Counted from the first letter of the stretch, positions 1-7,108 are shown. The stretch is 9,341 bases of DNA from Tropicimonas sp047971885 (GCF_047971885.1 NZ_JBKEAE010000179.1:1-9341); one strand, 5' to 3'. Numbers and translations: made by a program. The notes: generated from the letters alone by a model not told the origin.

Positions 1-25
1 TTCGTGCGCGCGATGAGGTCTCAAG

Positions 26-95
26 GCGCCCGCCCGAGGGGGCGGACGGGCGCCGCCCGGGCCGCCAGGGCGGCTGTTCCGGGCGAAAGGGGAAC
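26..95. repeat. Cluster of three GC-rich inverted repeats in gene-free left end
   Basis: Positions 1-251 contain no gene I can support. Inside them, three inverted repeats lie head to tail. GCGCCCG (26-32) pairs with CGGGCGC (47-53). GCCGCCC (52-58) pairs with GGGCGGC (68-74). GTTCC (76-80) pairs with GGAAC (91-95). The first two share two bases. None is followed by a T-run on either strand, so they are not classic intrinsic terminators. They lie more than 150 bases past the coaD stop and could end transcription from either side or belong to the leader of a gene beyond the left edge. The role is unknown. Confidence 0.5.
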
Positions 96-251
96 GGCAG
101 CTTCGTCCGCAAAGCCGACAATTACGAACACTCCGTCCCCATGGCCGCAGCTATGGTCACCGGAATGAATGCGCGACAGGCACAAGCCTCGCCTTGAGCG
201 ACCGCGCTCCCGCGACGTGACAATCCTGGCGCCCGGCGTCGACCCGAGAGT

Positions 252-752
252 TCAGCAATTGCTCCGGAACTTGTCCTGCAATGCCCTGCGCACCTCGGGC
301 GAGACGAATTTCGCGACGTTTCCGCCCAGCCGCGCGATCTCCTTTACCAGGCTGGACGAAATCGCCTGATGCTGCGCTTCGGCCATCAGGAACACGGTCT
401 CCACCTCGGCGTTCAGCGCCCGGTTCATGCCGACCATCTGGAATTCGTACTCGAAATCGGCGACCGCGCGCAGCCCGCGGAGAATCACCTTGGCACCGAC
501 ATCGGTAGCGCAGTCGATCAGCAGATTCTCGAACGGGTGGACGACAATCTCGCAACCGGTCCCTGCCGAAATCTTGCGGGCTTCGGCGTCGATCATCGCA
601 ACCCGCCGTTCGAGATCGAAGAGCGGCCCCTTGTCGCGATTGATCGCGACACCGATCACCAGCCGGTCCACCAGCGCCGTCGCCCGGTGGATGATGTCGA
701 GATGGCCGAGCGTGACCGGATCGAACGTGCCCGGGTACAGGCCGACGCGCAT
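252..752 (-). CDS. coaD: Pantetheine-phosphate adenylyltransferase (CoaD, PPAT)
   Basis: This cytosolic enzyme transfers AMP from ATP to 4'-phosphopantetheine, giving dephospho-CoA and pyrophosphate, the penultimate step of CoA synthesis. The 166-residue protein has the family's usual length and is a complete nucleotidyltransferase. Visible hallmarks are the N-terminal YPGTFDPVTLGH stretch (residues 6-17) with the T/HxGH-type ATP-binding TLGH at 14-17, RGLR at 92-95, and the C-terminal ISSSLVKEIA signature at 131-140. I chose the ATG at 752 because GGAGG (760-764) lies 7 nt upstream and the protein then begins MRVGLYPG, as family members do. An in-frame GTG at 779 would place that ribosome binding site inside the gene, so I reject it. 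It lies 106 nt downstream of the cupin gene on the same strand, with a hairpin between them, so it probably has its own promoter. Function is near certain from family motifs. Confidence 0.97.
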   Translation of the reverse strand: MRVGLYPGTFDPVTLGHLDIIHRATALVDRLVIGVAINRDKGPLFDLERRVAMIDAEARKISAGTGCEIVVHPFENLLIDCATDVGAKVILRGLRAVADFEYEFQMVGMNRALNAEVETVFLMAEAQHQAISSSLVKEIARLGGNVAKFVSPEVRRALQDKFRSNC

Positions 753-806
753 GGGCTTTCCTCCGTTACCTGTCTGCACGCAACATCATCGCGCGGGCGA
801 ACTCAA

Positions 807-824
807 GCACCGGGAAGCCGGTGC
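807..824 (-). terminator. Hairpin downstream of cupin gene, possible terminator
   Basis: A perfect 7-bp stem, GCACCGG (807-813) with CCGGTGC (818-824), closes a 4-nt loop. Read on the minus strand it begins about 35 nt after the cupin stop codon and is followed by TTGAGTT, a loosely T-rich tail. It could end the cupin transcript before coaD. The tail is not a true U-run, so termination strength is uncertain. Confidence 0.45.
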
Positions 825-858
825 ACGGCATTTGCCGCGCCGCCGGCGACAGCGTGCA

Positions 859-1326
859 TCACTTCGCGAGTTGCGCCGAAACCGGCGGGGCAAGCCGTTC
901 GGGCGGGCTGGCCACCAGCAGAAGCTCCAGTGCCTCGTCACGGGTGGAGACCCAGTGACTGGTGCCCGAATGGATCACCAGCACCGATCCGGGGCCGAAT
1001 GCGGCTTCGGCGGCGGGATCCACCACATCGCCATCGGCGTAGTAGAGCGTGCCGGACAGCACGAAGGCCAGACGGTCCTGTCCGTCGCTGGTTGCGTGCG
1101 CGTCGTGGGCTGGCGTGTTCGCCGGCACCCGCACCAGCACGACCGCCGGCGCCCCCGCATCGCCGATCGCCAGCGGCGTCAGCGTCGCGCCGCCGTCCCC
1201 CCAGACGGGTGCCCCCGGAAGTGCCGCCTTGTCGAGCGCCACGCTGGGCCCGCCATCGGCAAATGCCGCCGTGCATGCCACGGCAAACAGACCGGCCGCC
1301 ACCGTCAGACCTTTGGTAATCTTCAT
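859..1326 (-). CDS. Exported small cupin-domain protein
   Basis: This 155-residue protein is probably periplasmic, of unknown ligand or reaction. It starts with a typical Sec signal peptide: MKITK, a hydrophobic run to about residue 20, and a likely cleavage site AFA|DGG after residue 23. The cysteine at 18 is not in a good lipobox, so a lipoprotein is less likely. The rest resembles a single cupin barrel. Motif 1 is around H74 and H77, followed by LSGTLYYADGD (90-100). Motif 2 is GPGSVLVIHSGTSHWV (111-126) with H119 and H124. The usual motif-1 HxH is HxxH here and the following Glu is not obvious, so metal binding may differ from classic cupins. Two earlier in-frame starts exist (GTG 1335, ATG 1332). 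I prefer the ATG at 1326 because AGGAG (1335-1339) is then 8 nt upstream. It is on the same strand as the CBS gene, 140 nt away, with inverted repeats between. Confidence 0.8.
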   Translation of the reverse strand: MKITKGLTVAAGLFAVACTAAFADGGPSVALDKAALPGAPVWGDGGATLTPLAIGDAGAPAVVLVRVPANTPAHDAHATSDGQDRLAFVLSGTLYYADGDVVDPAAEAAFGPGSVLVIHSGTSHWVSTRDEALELLLVASPPERLAPPVSAQLAK

Positions 1327-1421
1327 GTCCATCACTCCTGTTTGGCAGAAGCGACCGGCGCCGGAGCTTGCTCAAGGTCGTATTGCTGGCATTCGCCCGG
1401 CCGCCGCCCGGATATATCAGC

Positions 1422-1442
1422 ACATTCCGCAAATGCGAATGT
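1422..1442. repeat. Inverted repeat between CBS and cupin genes
   Basis: ACATTC (1422-1427) and GAATGT (1437-1442) form a perfect 6-bp inverted repeat. Three more pairs are possible inside if one base is bulged. It lies upstream of the cupin gene (about 95 bp before its start) and 24 nt past the CBS stop. It is AT-richer than its surroundings, and a GATATATC palindrome lies beside it (1411-1418). This suggests a promoter or operator for the cupin gene rather than coding sequence. No convincing -35/-10 pair could be assigned. Confidence 0.4.
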
Positions 1443-1445
1443 CCT

Positions 1446-1464
1446 GCGGGCCTGCGATGCCCGC
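1446..1464 (-). terminator. Hairpin just after CBS-protein stop, possible terminator
   Basis: GCGGGC (1446-1451) and GCCCGC (1459-1464) form a perfect 6-bp GC stem with a 7-nt loop. On the minus strand it starts 2 nt after the CBS-gene stop codon. There is no T-tract after it, so it may be a Rho-independent-like pause or a 3'-end stabilising hairpin rather than a strong terminator. Confidence 0.4.
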
Positions 1465-1466
1465 GT

Positions 1467-1901
1467 TCAATGCCCCATTATCATGCCTTCGAGCGCATTG
1501 CGCTCCATCGAAAGCTCGTTCAGGCGCGCCTTGACCACGTCGCCGATCGAGATCAGCCCGACCATCCGGTCGCCGTCCATCACCGGCATGTGGCGGAAGC
1601 GGCCCTCGGTCATCCGCGAAAGCACGGATTCGGCGGTTTCGCCCGGGGCGCAGGTCTTGATATCGGCGGTCATGATCGCATCGACCTTGTCCGACATGCA
1701 GACGGGGCCGCGCTTGCCCAGTTCGCGCACGATATCCCGTTCGGACAGGATACCGGCACAGGTGTTCGTCGCGCTGCTGACCACAACCGAACCGATCCGC
1801 TTCACCGACAGCAACTGCGCCGCCGCCTCGACGCTCGATCCGGCTGACACCGTGATCACTTCGCCGCCACCCTTGGAGTTCAGGATTTCCTGGACAATCA
1901 T
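1467..1901 (-). CDS. Two-CBS-domain protein (putative nucleotide-sensing regulator)
   Basis: A 144-residue stand-alone Bateman module: two tandem CBS domains at about residues 2-62 and 75-135 and little else. Each ends with the CBS hallmark, GILSERDIVREL (50-61) and GLISIGDVVKARL (115-127), where the Asp of the (S/T)xxD motif normally contacts the ribose of an adenine nucleotide. Such proteins usually bind AMP, ATP, NAD(H) or S-adenosylmethionine and modulate partner proteins. The partner here cannot be read from sequence. Similar short proteins are sometimes mislabelled as IMP dehydrogenase, but no catalytic barrel is present. The ATG at 1901 is chosen because AGGAG (1910-1914) is 8 nt upstream and the protein then begins directly with the first CBS strand. 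An in-frame ATG at 1940 has no such site. It is transcribed divergently from mmsA across a 197-bp gap. Confidence 0.92.
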   Translation of the reverse strand: MIVQEILNSKGGGEVITVSAGSSVEAAAQLLSVKRIGSVVVSSATNTCAGILSERDIVRELGKRGPVCMSDKVDAIMTADIKTCAPGETAESVLSRMTEGRFRHMPVMDGDRMVGLISIGDVVKARLNELSMERNALEGMIMGH

Positions 1902-1950
1902 TCGTTGCGCTCCTTCCCGATATGCAGTCCCGTTCATCACCTCGTGCTAC

Positions 1951-2053
1951 CGTCAACCGCGCACGGCCTCCCTGTCAACTCTCTGTGCGGCATGTCGTCC
2001 CGGTGCGGCCCGGCAAAAGCGCCGCTTCATGTGCAACTGGCGCTGTCAACCGC
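1951..2053. repeat. Repeated GTCAAC motifs in CBS/mmsA divergent promoter region
   Basis: The 197-bp region between the divergent CBS and mmsA starts contains GTCAAC three times, at 1952-1957, 1974-1979 and 2045-2050. The first two are 22 bp apart, about two helical turns. The first and third extend to a shared GTCAACCGC (1952-1960, 2045-2053). The second and third share CTGTCAAC (1972-1979, 2043-2050). On the minus strand two copies read TTGACA, the consensus sigma-70 -35 box, but I found no matching -10 at a normal distance. They may be regulator half-sites, promoter elements, or chance. Confidence 0.4.
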
Positions 2054-2098
2054 CATCAGGCACGGCTATTCTGGCATCTGAAATTTCGGGAGGTCATC

Positions 2099-3598
2099 AT
2101 GAACGAACTATCACACTTCGTCGACGGACAGCGGGTTGCCGGAAAATCGGGCAGATTCGCCGATGTGACGAACCCCGCCCTGGGAGAGGTCACGGCCCGG
2201 GTGCCGCTCGCCTCGCGCGCGGAAATCGACGACGCGGTGGCAAGGGCCGCCAGGGCACAGGTCGGCTGGGGCAACACCAACCCGCAGCGCCGGGCGCGGG
2301 TGATGATGGCCTTTGGCGCCCTGATCAACGAGAACATGGACAGGCTGGCCGAACTGGTCAGCCGTGAACACGGCAAGACCCTGCCCGACGCACGTGGCGA
2401 CGTTCAGCGCGGGCTCGAGGTGGTCGAGGTCTGCATGGGTGCCCCGGCGCTGCTCAAGGGCGAGTTCACCGACAATGGCGGCCCCGGCATCGACCTGCAT
2501 TCCATGCGCCAGCCGCTCGGCGTGGTGGCCGGCATCACGCCGTTCAACTTTCCGGCGATGATCCCGCTGTGGAAGATGGCCCCGGCGCTGGCCTGCGGCA
2601 ACGCGATGATCCTGAAACCGTCCGAGCGGGTGCCCTCGACATCGCTGATGCTGGCCGAACTGCTGAAGGAGGCGGGCCTGCCCGATGGCGTGCTACAGGT
2701 GGTCAACGGCGACAAGGAGGCGGTTGATGCCATTCTCGACAACGAAACCGTTCAGGCGGTGGGTTTTGTCGGCTCGACCCCGATCGCGCAGTATATCTAT
2801 GGCCGCGCCGCGACGAACGGCAAGCGGGCACAGTGTTTCGGCGGCGCCAAGAACCACATGATCGTCATGCCCGACGCCGATCTCGACAAGGCGGCCGATG
2901 CGCTGGTCGGTGCGGGCTACGGGGCGGCGGGCGAACGCTGCATGGCGATATCGGTTGCGGTTCCGGTGGGCGCGGAAACAGCCGACCGGCTGATTGCAAA
3001 GCTGATCCCGCGCATCGAGAAGCTGAAGGTCGGCCCCTATACATCGGGCGAGGACGTGGATTACGGCCCCGTCATCACCGCCGCCGCCCGGCAGCGGATC
3101 GAGGGGCTGATCGCCTCGGGGGTGGACCAGGGGGCGGAGCTTGTCATCGACGGGCGGGGCCTCAGCATCCAGGGTTACGAAAACGGATATTTCATCGGCC
3201 CCAGCCTGTTCGACCGTGTCACCCCGGCGATGGACATCTATCGCGAGGAGATCTTCGGTCCGGTGCTCTGCACCGTGCGCGCGGATGGCTACGAGGATGC
3301 GCTCGACCTGATCATGGATAACCCCTCCGGCAACGGCACCGCGATCTTTACCGCCGATGGCGACACCGCGCGCGATTTCGCTCACCGGGTCAATGTCGGC
3401 ATGGTCGGCATCAACTTTCCCATCCCGGTGCCGCTGAGCTATCACACCTTCGGCGGCTGGAAGAAATCGGCCTTCGGCGATCTGAACCAGTATGGTCCCG
3501 ATGCCTTCCGCTTCTACACCCGGACCAAGACCGTCACCTCGCGCTGGTTCTCCGGCATCAGGGAGGGTGGCGAGTTCAGCTTCCGCGCGATGGACTGA
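2099..3598 (+). CDS. mmsA: CoA-acylating methylmalonate-semialdehyde dehydrogenase
   Basis: A cytosolic NAD-dependent enzyme that converts methylmalonate semialdehyde (from valine or thymine breakdown) to propionyl-CoA, or malonate semialdehyde to acetyl-CoA, releasing CO2. The 499 residues match the family length and cover the whole aldehyde dehydrogenase fold. Landmarks are FNFP at 149-152, KPSE at 173-176, FVGSTP at 223-228, and GERCMAIS with catalytic Cys281. Where hydrolytic aldehyde dehydrogenases carry the general-base Glu (ELGG), this protein has QCFGGAKNH (245-253). That Glu replacement is characteristic of the CoA-acylating MmsA/IolA subfamily. Arg280 next to the cysteine fits the substrate carboxylate-binding Arg described for that subfamily. 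The ATG at 2099 has GGAGG at 2089-2093, 5 nt upstream; upstream extension to 1922 is unsupported. No mmsB or acyl-CoA dehydrogenase partner is adjacent, so valine-pathway use rather than inositol use is an inference. Confidence 0.96.
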   Translation: MNELSHFVDGQRVAGKSGRFADVTNPALGEVTARVPLASRAEIDDAVARAARAQVGWGNTNPQRRARVMMAFGALINENMDRLAELVSREHGKTLPDARGDVQRGLEVVEVCMGAPALLKGEFTDNGGPGIDLHSMRQPLGVVAGITPFNFPAMIPLWKMAPALACGNAMILKPSERVPSTSLMLAELLKEAGLPDGVLQVVNGDKEAVDAILDNETVQAVGFVGSTPIAQYIYGRAATNGKRAQCFGGAKNHMIVMPDADLDKAADALVGAGYGAAGERCMAISVAVPVGAETADRLIAKLIPRIEKLKVGPYTSGEDVDYGPVITAAARQRIEGLIASGVDQGAELVIDGRGLSIQGYENGYFIGPSLFDRVTPAMDIYREEIFGPVLCTVRADGYEDALDLIMDNPSGNGTAIFTADGDTARDFAHRVNVGMVGINFPIPVPLSYHTFGGWKKSAFGDLNQYGPDAFRFYTRTKTVTSRWFSGIREGGEFSFRAMD

Positions 3599-3655
3599 TC
3601 GCCCGGTGCGGAACCGGTTGCGCCGTCACGTCACATGCCTCAGTAAGGATCAAAC

Positions 3656-3676
3656 CGGCCGGAAATCTTCCGGCCG
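3656..3676. repeat. Perfect 9-bp hairpin between mmsA and glycosyltransferase gene
   Basis: CGGCCGGAA (3656-3664) pairs perfectly with TTCCGGCCG (3668-3676) across a 3-nt ATC loop. It starts 57 nt after the mmsA stop and ends 18 nt before the next start codon. No T-tract follows on the plus strand, so it may be a weak mmsA terminator, a protein-binding palindrome, or an mRNA structure occupying the place where a ribosome binding site would be expected. Confidence 0.55.
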
Positions 3677-3694
3677 CCTGCCCGGGTCGTGCCA

Positions 3695-4447
3695 ATGATC
3701 GTCGCCAACCTCGCCACCTATCCGGCCCGACGCGCCGCAATCCCCGGGGTGCTGGCGGCGCTTGCGCCCCAGGTCGACCGGCTCAATCTCGTCCTGAACG
3801 AATACGACACGGTGCCCGATGAGGCGCGCGGGTTCGACAACGTCAACCCGATCCTGCCGCCGCGGGATCTGAAGGATGTCGGCAAGTTCTATCCCGATGT
3901 CGCCGGTGCCGACTGGGTGCTGATGGTCGACGACGACGTGATCTATCCGCCGGATTTCGTTGCCCGCTCGGTGGCGCAGATGGAGCGTTTCGGCGATCGC
4001 GGGATACTCGGCGGTTATCACGGGTCGATCTACGCCAGGCCGAAGTTCAGCTTCAACCGGCGCAAGTTCGCCAGATGGCTCAGCTATCGCGACCGCAACA
4101 TCCAGATGTGGCGGCGCAACCTGACCTTCTACAAGGAACTGACGCAACCGACCGTCGTCGACCAGATCGCCACCAACGCCGCCATCCTGCGCGCCGATCT
4201 GATGCCCGGTTTCGCCTATATGGAGGACTCGCAGCGTTTCGTCGACGTGCGGCTGGCGAAATGGTGTTTCGAGCACGGTATCCTGCCGGTCTGCCTGGCG
4301 CGTCCGGCCGACTGGCTGCGCCCGGTGCGCTACGAGGAAACGATCTTCGACGATTTCACCCGCTCGAATCATGCCCATGTCGCGCGCGAGATCTGGAGCT
4401 ACGCCTTCAAGGTTCCCGGACGGGGCGGGGTACTGGCCGATCGTTGA
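3695..4447 (+). CDS. Glycosyltransferase-like protein (GT-A type, short)
   Basis: A 250-residue protein that looks like a single GT-A catalytic domain. It opens with a hydrophobic beta strand and the N-terminal phrase MIVANLATYPARR, common in family-2-like glycosyltransferases. A predicted strand then leads into LMVDDDVIYP, with the Asp triplet at 79-81 filling the DxD place that binds metal and nucleotide sugar. MED at 176-178 followed by D184 may supply the catalytic base, though this is inference. No transmembrane segment or signal peptide is visible, so it should be cytosolic. Sugar donor and acceptor are unknown. Start choice is weak: ATG 3695 or GTG 3689 are both in frame and neither has a clear Shine-Dalgarno. 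It stands alone, with no other polysaccharide genes nearby, downstream of mmsA on the same strand and converging on the transporter gene with a 48-bp gap. Confidence 0.8.
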   Translation: MIVANLATYPARRAAIPGVLAALAPQVDRLNLVLNEYDTVPDEARGFDNVNPILPPRDLKDVGKFYPDVAGADWVLMVDDDVIYPPDFVARSVAQMERFGDRGILGGYHGSIYARPKFSFNRRKFARWLSYRDRNIQMWRRNLTFYKELTQPTVVDQIATNAAILRADLMPGFAYMEDSQRFVDVRLAKWCFEHGILPVCLARPADWLRPVRYEETIFDDFTRSNHAHVAREIWSYAFKVPGRGGVLADR

Positions 4448-4495
4448 AACCTGTGGCCAGGACGCTGAATCGCCGGGTTCTCACGCGGACCGGTG

Positions 4496-5419
4496 TCAGG
4501 TTACCCGGGCGATCACTATCGAAAGGGTCACCACCGAGGCAGCGGTCGAGACGAGGATCGCGGTCGAGACCCGGTGCGGCGCGACCCCGTAGTGGCGGGC
4601 GAGGATATAGACGTTTCCTGCCACCGGCAGCGCCGCGGCCGAGATCATCACGCCGGCTGCGAACCTGTCGACCGGAAACACGACAAACGCCATGAATCCA
4701 ACTGCGGCGGGATGCAGGACCAGCTTGCAGAAGCTCAGCCAGACCGCCACCGAAAGCCGCTCGGCGCCTTTCGATACCAGCGAGGCGCCGATGGCGAAAA
4801 GCGCGCCGGGCGTTGCCGCCGCACCCAGCAGGGCGAGAAACTCGTCCGCCGGGCCGGGTAGCGGAATGCCGGTTGCCGACCACAGGAAGCCCGCCAGCAT
4901 CGAGACGATCATCGGGTTTTGCGCCAGCCCCCGGCCCACCGACAGCAGCACACCCGGGGCGATGCGTCCGTCGCGGCTGGCGGTGACGACAATGACGATC
5001 AGGCTGGAAAAGACCAGCAGATCGACCGCCAGCACCAGCATCACCGGGCCGATCGCCTGTGCGCCCAGCAGCAATGTCAGCATCGGCACGCCGAGAAAGC
5101 CGGTATTCCCGACCACCGCGCATTGCGCCTCGACCGCGGCTTCGGCCACCGGCGCCCGCCGCAGCAGCGCCACCGCCGTCGCCAGCAGGTAGACCAGCAG
5201 GCTGCCGGCAAGATAGGCCCAGAGAAACGGCCAGTCGATCACCGCGCGCAGCGAGAGGTTGGCCGAGAACCGGAACAGCATGGCCGATAATGCGAAATAG
5301 AAGACGAATCTGGTCAGCCACGCCGTTGCCTCGTCGGGGAAAAACCGTGTCCTCCCGGCGCCGTAGCCGAGCGCGATGATCGCAAAGAAGGGCAGGGTCT
5401 TGAGAAAGATCGGCAGCAT
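4496..5419 (-). CDS. AEC-family transporter (auxin efflux carrier-like permease)
   Basis: A 307-residue inner-membrane protein, almost entirely hydrophobic with about ten predicted transmembrane segments, as expected for the AEC family within the bile acid/arsenite/riboflavin transporter fold. Two family landmarks are visible: NTGFLGVPM at 105-113, in the broken helix of the first repeat, and LPVAGNVYILA at 264-274, its counterpart near the C-terminus. Characterised bacterial members move small carboxylates such as malonate or malate, but substrate cannot be assigned here and the plant-hormone name should not be taken literally. The ATG at 5419 has AGGGG (5426-5430) 6 nt upstream. It is divergent from ppx across a 135-bp region and convergent with the glycosyltransferase gene. 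No regulator or enzyme gene is co-oriented with it, so context gives no substrate clue. Confidence 0.93.
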   Translation of the reverse strand: MLPIFLKTLPFFAIIALGYGAGRTRFFPDEATAWLTRFVFYFALSAMLFRFSANLSLRAVIDWPFLWAYLAGSLLVYLLATAVALLRRAPVAEAAVEAQCAVVGNTGFLGVPMLTLLLGAQAIGPVMLVLAVDLLVFSSLIVIVVTASRDGRIAPGVLLSVGRGLAQNPMIVSMLAGFLWSATGIPLPGPADEFLALLGAAATPGALFAIGASLVSKGAERLSVAVWLSFCKLVLHPAAVGFMAFVVFPVDRFAAGVMISAAALPVAGNVYILARHYGVAPHRVSTAILVSTAASVVTLSIVIARVT

Positions 5420-5460
5420 GACTGGCCCCTAACACGCGCCGCTAGTATGGTCACCACACT

Positions 5461-5477
5461 CACCGGCGCGGCCGGTG
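5461..5477. repeat. Inverted repeat in AEC/ppx divergent region
   Basis: CACCGGC (5461-5467) and GCCGGTG (5471-5477) form a perfect 7-bp inverted repeat with a 3-nt GCG spacer. A second smaller one follows: CCGTC (5487-5491) with GACGG (5497-5501). They lie in the 135-bp gap between two divergent starts and could be operators or leader structures of ppx. No clear promoter hexamers were identified. Confidence 0.4.
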
Positions 5478-5554
5478 CGATTTCTGCCGTCATTCCGACG
5501 GTCCGGGCAGATCGCGCCGCGTGAGCATGTTTGCCCGGCAGCAGGGGGATGCCA

Positions 5555-7108
5555 ATGGCCATCGGGAAAACCAGAGAGGTCCAGACCGACCCGCGCCTGA
5601 TCGAGATCAACACTGCTCGGGTACTGGCCCACCAGCCGGTCCATTACGGCGTGATCGACATCGGTTCGAACTCGATCCGGCTTGTCGTCTACGACGATCT
5701 GGGCCGCGCGCCCTTTCCGCGCTTCAACGAGAAGTCGCTCGTGGCGCTCGGCGCGGGTCTGGATGCGGAGGGGCGCTTTACCGAAGAGGTGCTGGATACC
5801 GCGATGTGGGCGATCCGGCGCTTTGCCGCCATCGCACGTGCGATGGACGTTCCGCGTGTCGACGTTCTGGCCACCGAGGCGACCCGCCGCGCGGTCAACG
5901 GCGCGGAGTTCATCGAGACCATCCGCGCCGAGACCGGATTGAACCCGCGGATTCTCTCGGGCGAGGAAGAGGCGACCTATTCGTCGCTCGGGGTGATCTC
6001 GGGCTTTTTCCAGCCCAAGGGGCTGGTCGGCGATATCGGCGGCGGCAGTCTGGAGGTGGCCGAGATCGTCGGCGACCGGGTGACCGAGCGCCTGACCAGC
6101 ATGCCGCTGGGCGCGCTGCCGGTCATCGCGATGATGGCCGATGGGATCGACCCTGCCAAGAAGCGGATCGACGAGATCCTCGACGGAAACCTGCCGCCGC
6201 TTCTGACCGAGCCGGTGTTCCACGCCGTCGGCGGCGGATGGCGGGCGGTGGCACGGATTCACATCGCGATGACCGGCCATCCGATCAGTGTCGTGCACGG
6301 TTACGAGGTGCCGGCCAGGGAAATCTCGGCGCTTGCCAAGAAAATCGCCAGGATGACCCCGGAAGAGGTCGCCGCCCTGCCCGATGTGCCGGGCCGTCGC
6401 ATCGGCACGCTTCCTGCCTCGGCGCTGGTGCTGTGGCGGGTGCTGCGCAAACTCAAACCCGAGCGCATCGTCTTTTCCGCCTTCGGCCTGCGCGAGGGCT
6501 GGCTCTATGCGCAGCTCGACGAGGAGGAGCAGTATCGCGATCCGCTGGTCGAGGGCGCGATGGCGATCGGCCTGCCCGGGGCGCGGGTACCCGCCTTCAG
6601 CGAGGCGCTCGGCCGCTGGACCGACGACCTGTTCCCCGGGGAAACCCAGCACGACCGCAGGATCCGGCTCGCCGCCTGCGCGCTGACCGATATGGCCTGG
6701 CGCGACCACCAGAAGGTACGGGCGCTCGAGTGCTTCCTTCGGCTGCTGCAATTTCCGTTCATCGGCATCTCGCATCCCGAACGTGCCTTTCTCGCCCTGG
6801 TCGTGCTGTTTCGCTACGATGGAAAACTGGACGAATTCGTCACCGGACGGATCGGCGACATGCTGACCAGAAACGAGATGCAGCGCGCCGAGATCCTCGG
6901 CCGTGCGCTGCTGCTCGGGCATCGATTCTCGGCCAGCATGCCCGAAATTCTCGAACAGTCGCGCCTCAGGGTCGATCCCGACGCGGTGCGTCTCGAAGTG
7001 GGGGATATCCACTGCATCCCGGAAAGCGACGTGGTGCTGACCCGTCTGCGCGGGCTGGCGAGGGCCACGGGGGTCACCGGCGCCGAGATCGTCGAATCCG
7101 GCGGCTGA
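5555..7108 (+). CDS. ppx: Ppx/GppA-family phosphatase (probable exopolyphosphatase)
   Basis: A 517-residue cytosolic phosphatase of the ASKHA fold that releases terminal phosphate from polyphosphate and/or hydrolyses pppGpp to ppGpp. The phosphate-1 loop is VIDIGSNSIRLVVYD (33-47). ATEATRRA is at 106-113. The acidic SGEEEA stretch (135-140) carries the expected catalytic Glu region. DIGGGSLEV (160-168) is the phosphate-2 loop. The remainder, from about residue 310, is a helical HD-like C-terminal domain as in long alphaproteobacterial Ppx. I chose ATG 5555, with AGGGGG (5543-5548) 6 nt upstream. ATG 5549 would touch that site, and TTG 5531 has nothing better. No ppk is in the window, although ppk and ppx are often neighbours. 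Exopolyphosphatase versus pppGpp preference cannot be separated from sequence alone. Confidence 0.93.
   Translation: MAIGKTREVQTDPRLIEINTARVLAHQPVHYGVIDIGSNSIRLVVYDDLGRAPFPRFNEKSLVALGAGLDAEGRFTEEVLDTAMWAIRRFAAIARAMDVPRVDVLATEATRRAVNGAEFIETIRAETGLNPRILSGEEEATYSSLGVISGFFQPKGLVGDIGGGSLEVAEIVGDRVTERLTSMPLGALPVIAMMADGIDPAKKRIDEILDGNLPPLLTEPVFHAVGGGWRAVARIHIAMTGHPISVVHGYEVPAREISALAKKIARMTPEEVAALPDVPGRRIGTLPASALVLWRVLRKLKPERIVFSAFGLREGWLYAQLDEEEQYRDPLVEGAMAIGLPGARVPAFSEALGRWTDDLFPGETQHDRRIRLAACALTDMAWRDHQKVRALECFLRLLQFPFIGISHPERAFLALVVLFRYDGKLDEFVTGRIGDMLTRNEMQRAEILGRALLLGHRFSASMPEILEQSRLRVDPDAVRLEVGDIHCIPESDVVLTRLRGLARATGVTGAEIVESGG

Noticed and set aside
21..131. Possible 36-residue minus-strand ORF (GTG start) in the same frame as coaD, beyond its stop
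   Set aside because: It has no properly spaced ribosome binding site, is alanine/proline/arginine-rich as random GC-rich DNA would be, and overlaps the hairpin cluster. The open frame after the coaD TGA is probably chance rather than read-through.
1973..1978. Perfect TTGACA on the minus strand as the -35 box of the CBS gene
   Set aside because: No TATAAT-like hexamer lies 16-18 nt downstream, so it was recorded only as part of the GTCAAC repeat set, not as a promoter.
427..2367. Long plus-strand open frame of 646 codons
   Set aside because: It lies antisense to coaD, the cupin gene and the CBS gene and runs into mmsA in another frame. The translation is low-complexity Arg/Pro/Ser-rich, typical of a shadow frame in high-GC DNA.
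4448..4502. AACCTG/CAGGTT inverted repeat between the convergent glycosyltransferase and AEC genes as a shared terminator
   Set aside because: Only 6 bp separated by 43 nt, partly inside the AEC coding end, with no T-run on either strand; not distinguishable from chance.
5429..7012. Long minus-strand open frame of 527 codons opposite ppx
   Set aside because: It is antisense to a well-supported Ppx gene and shows no recognisable domain. It is rich in His, Arg, Asp and Gly, as expected from the complement of GC-rich codons.
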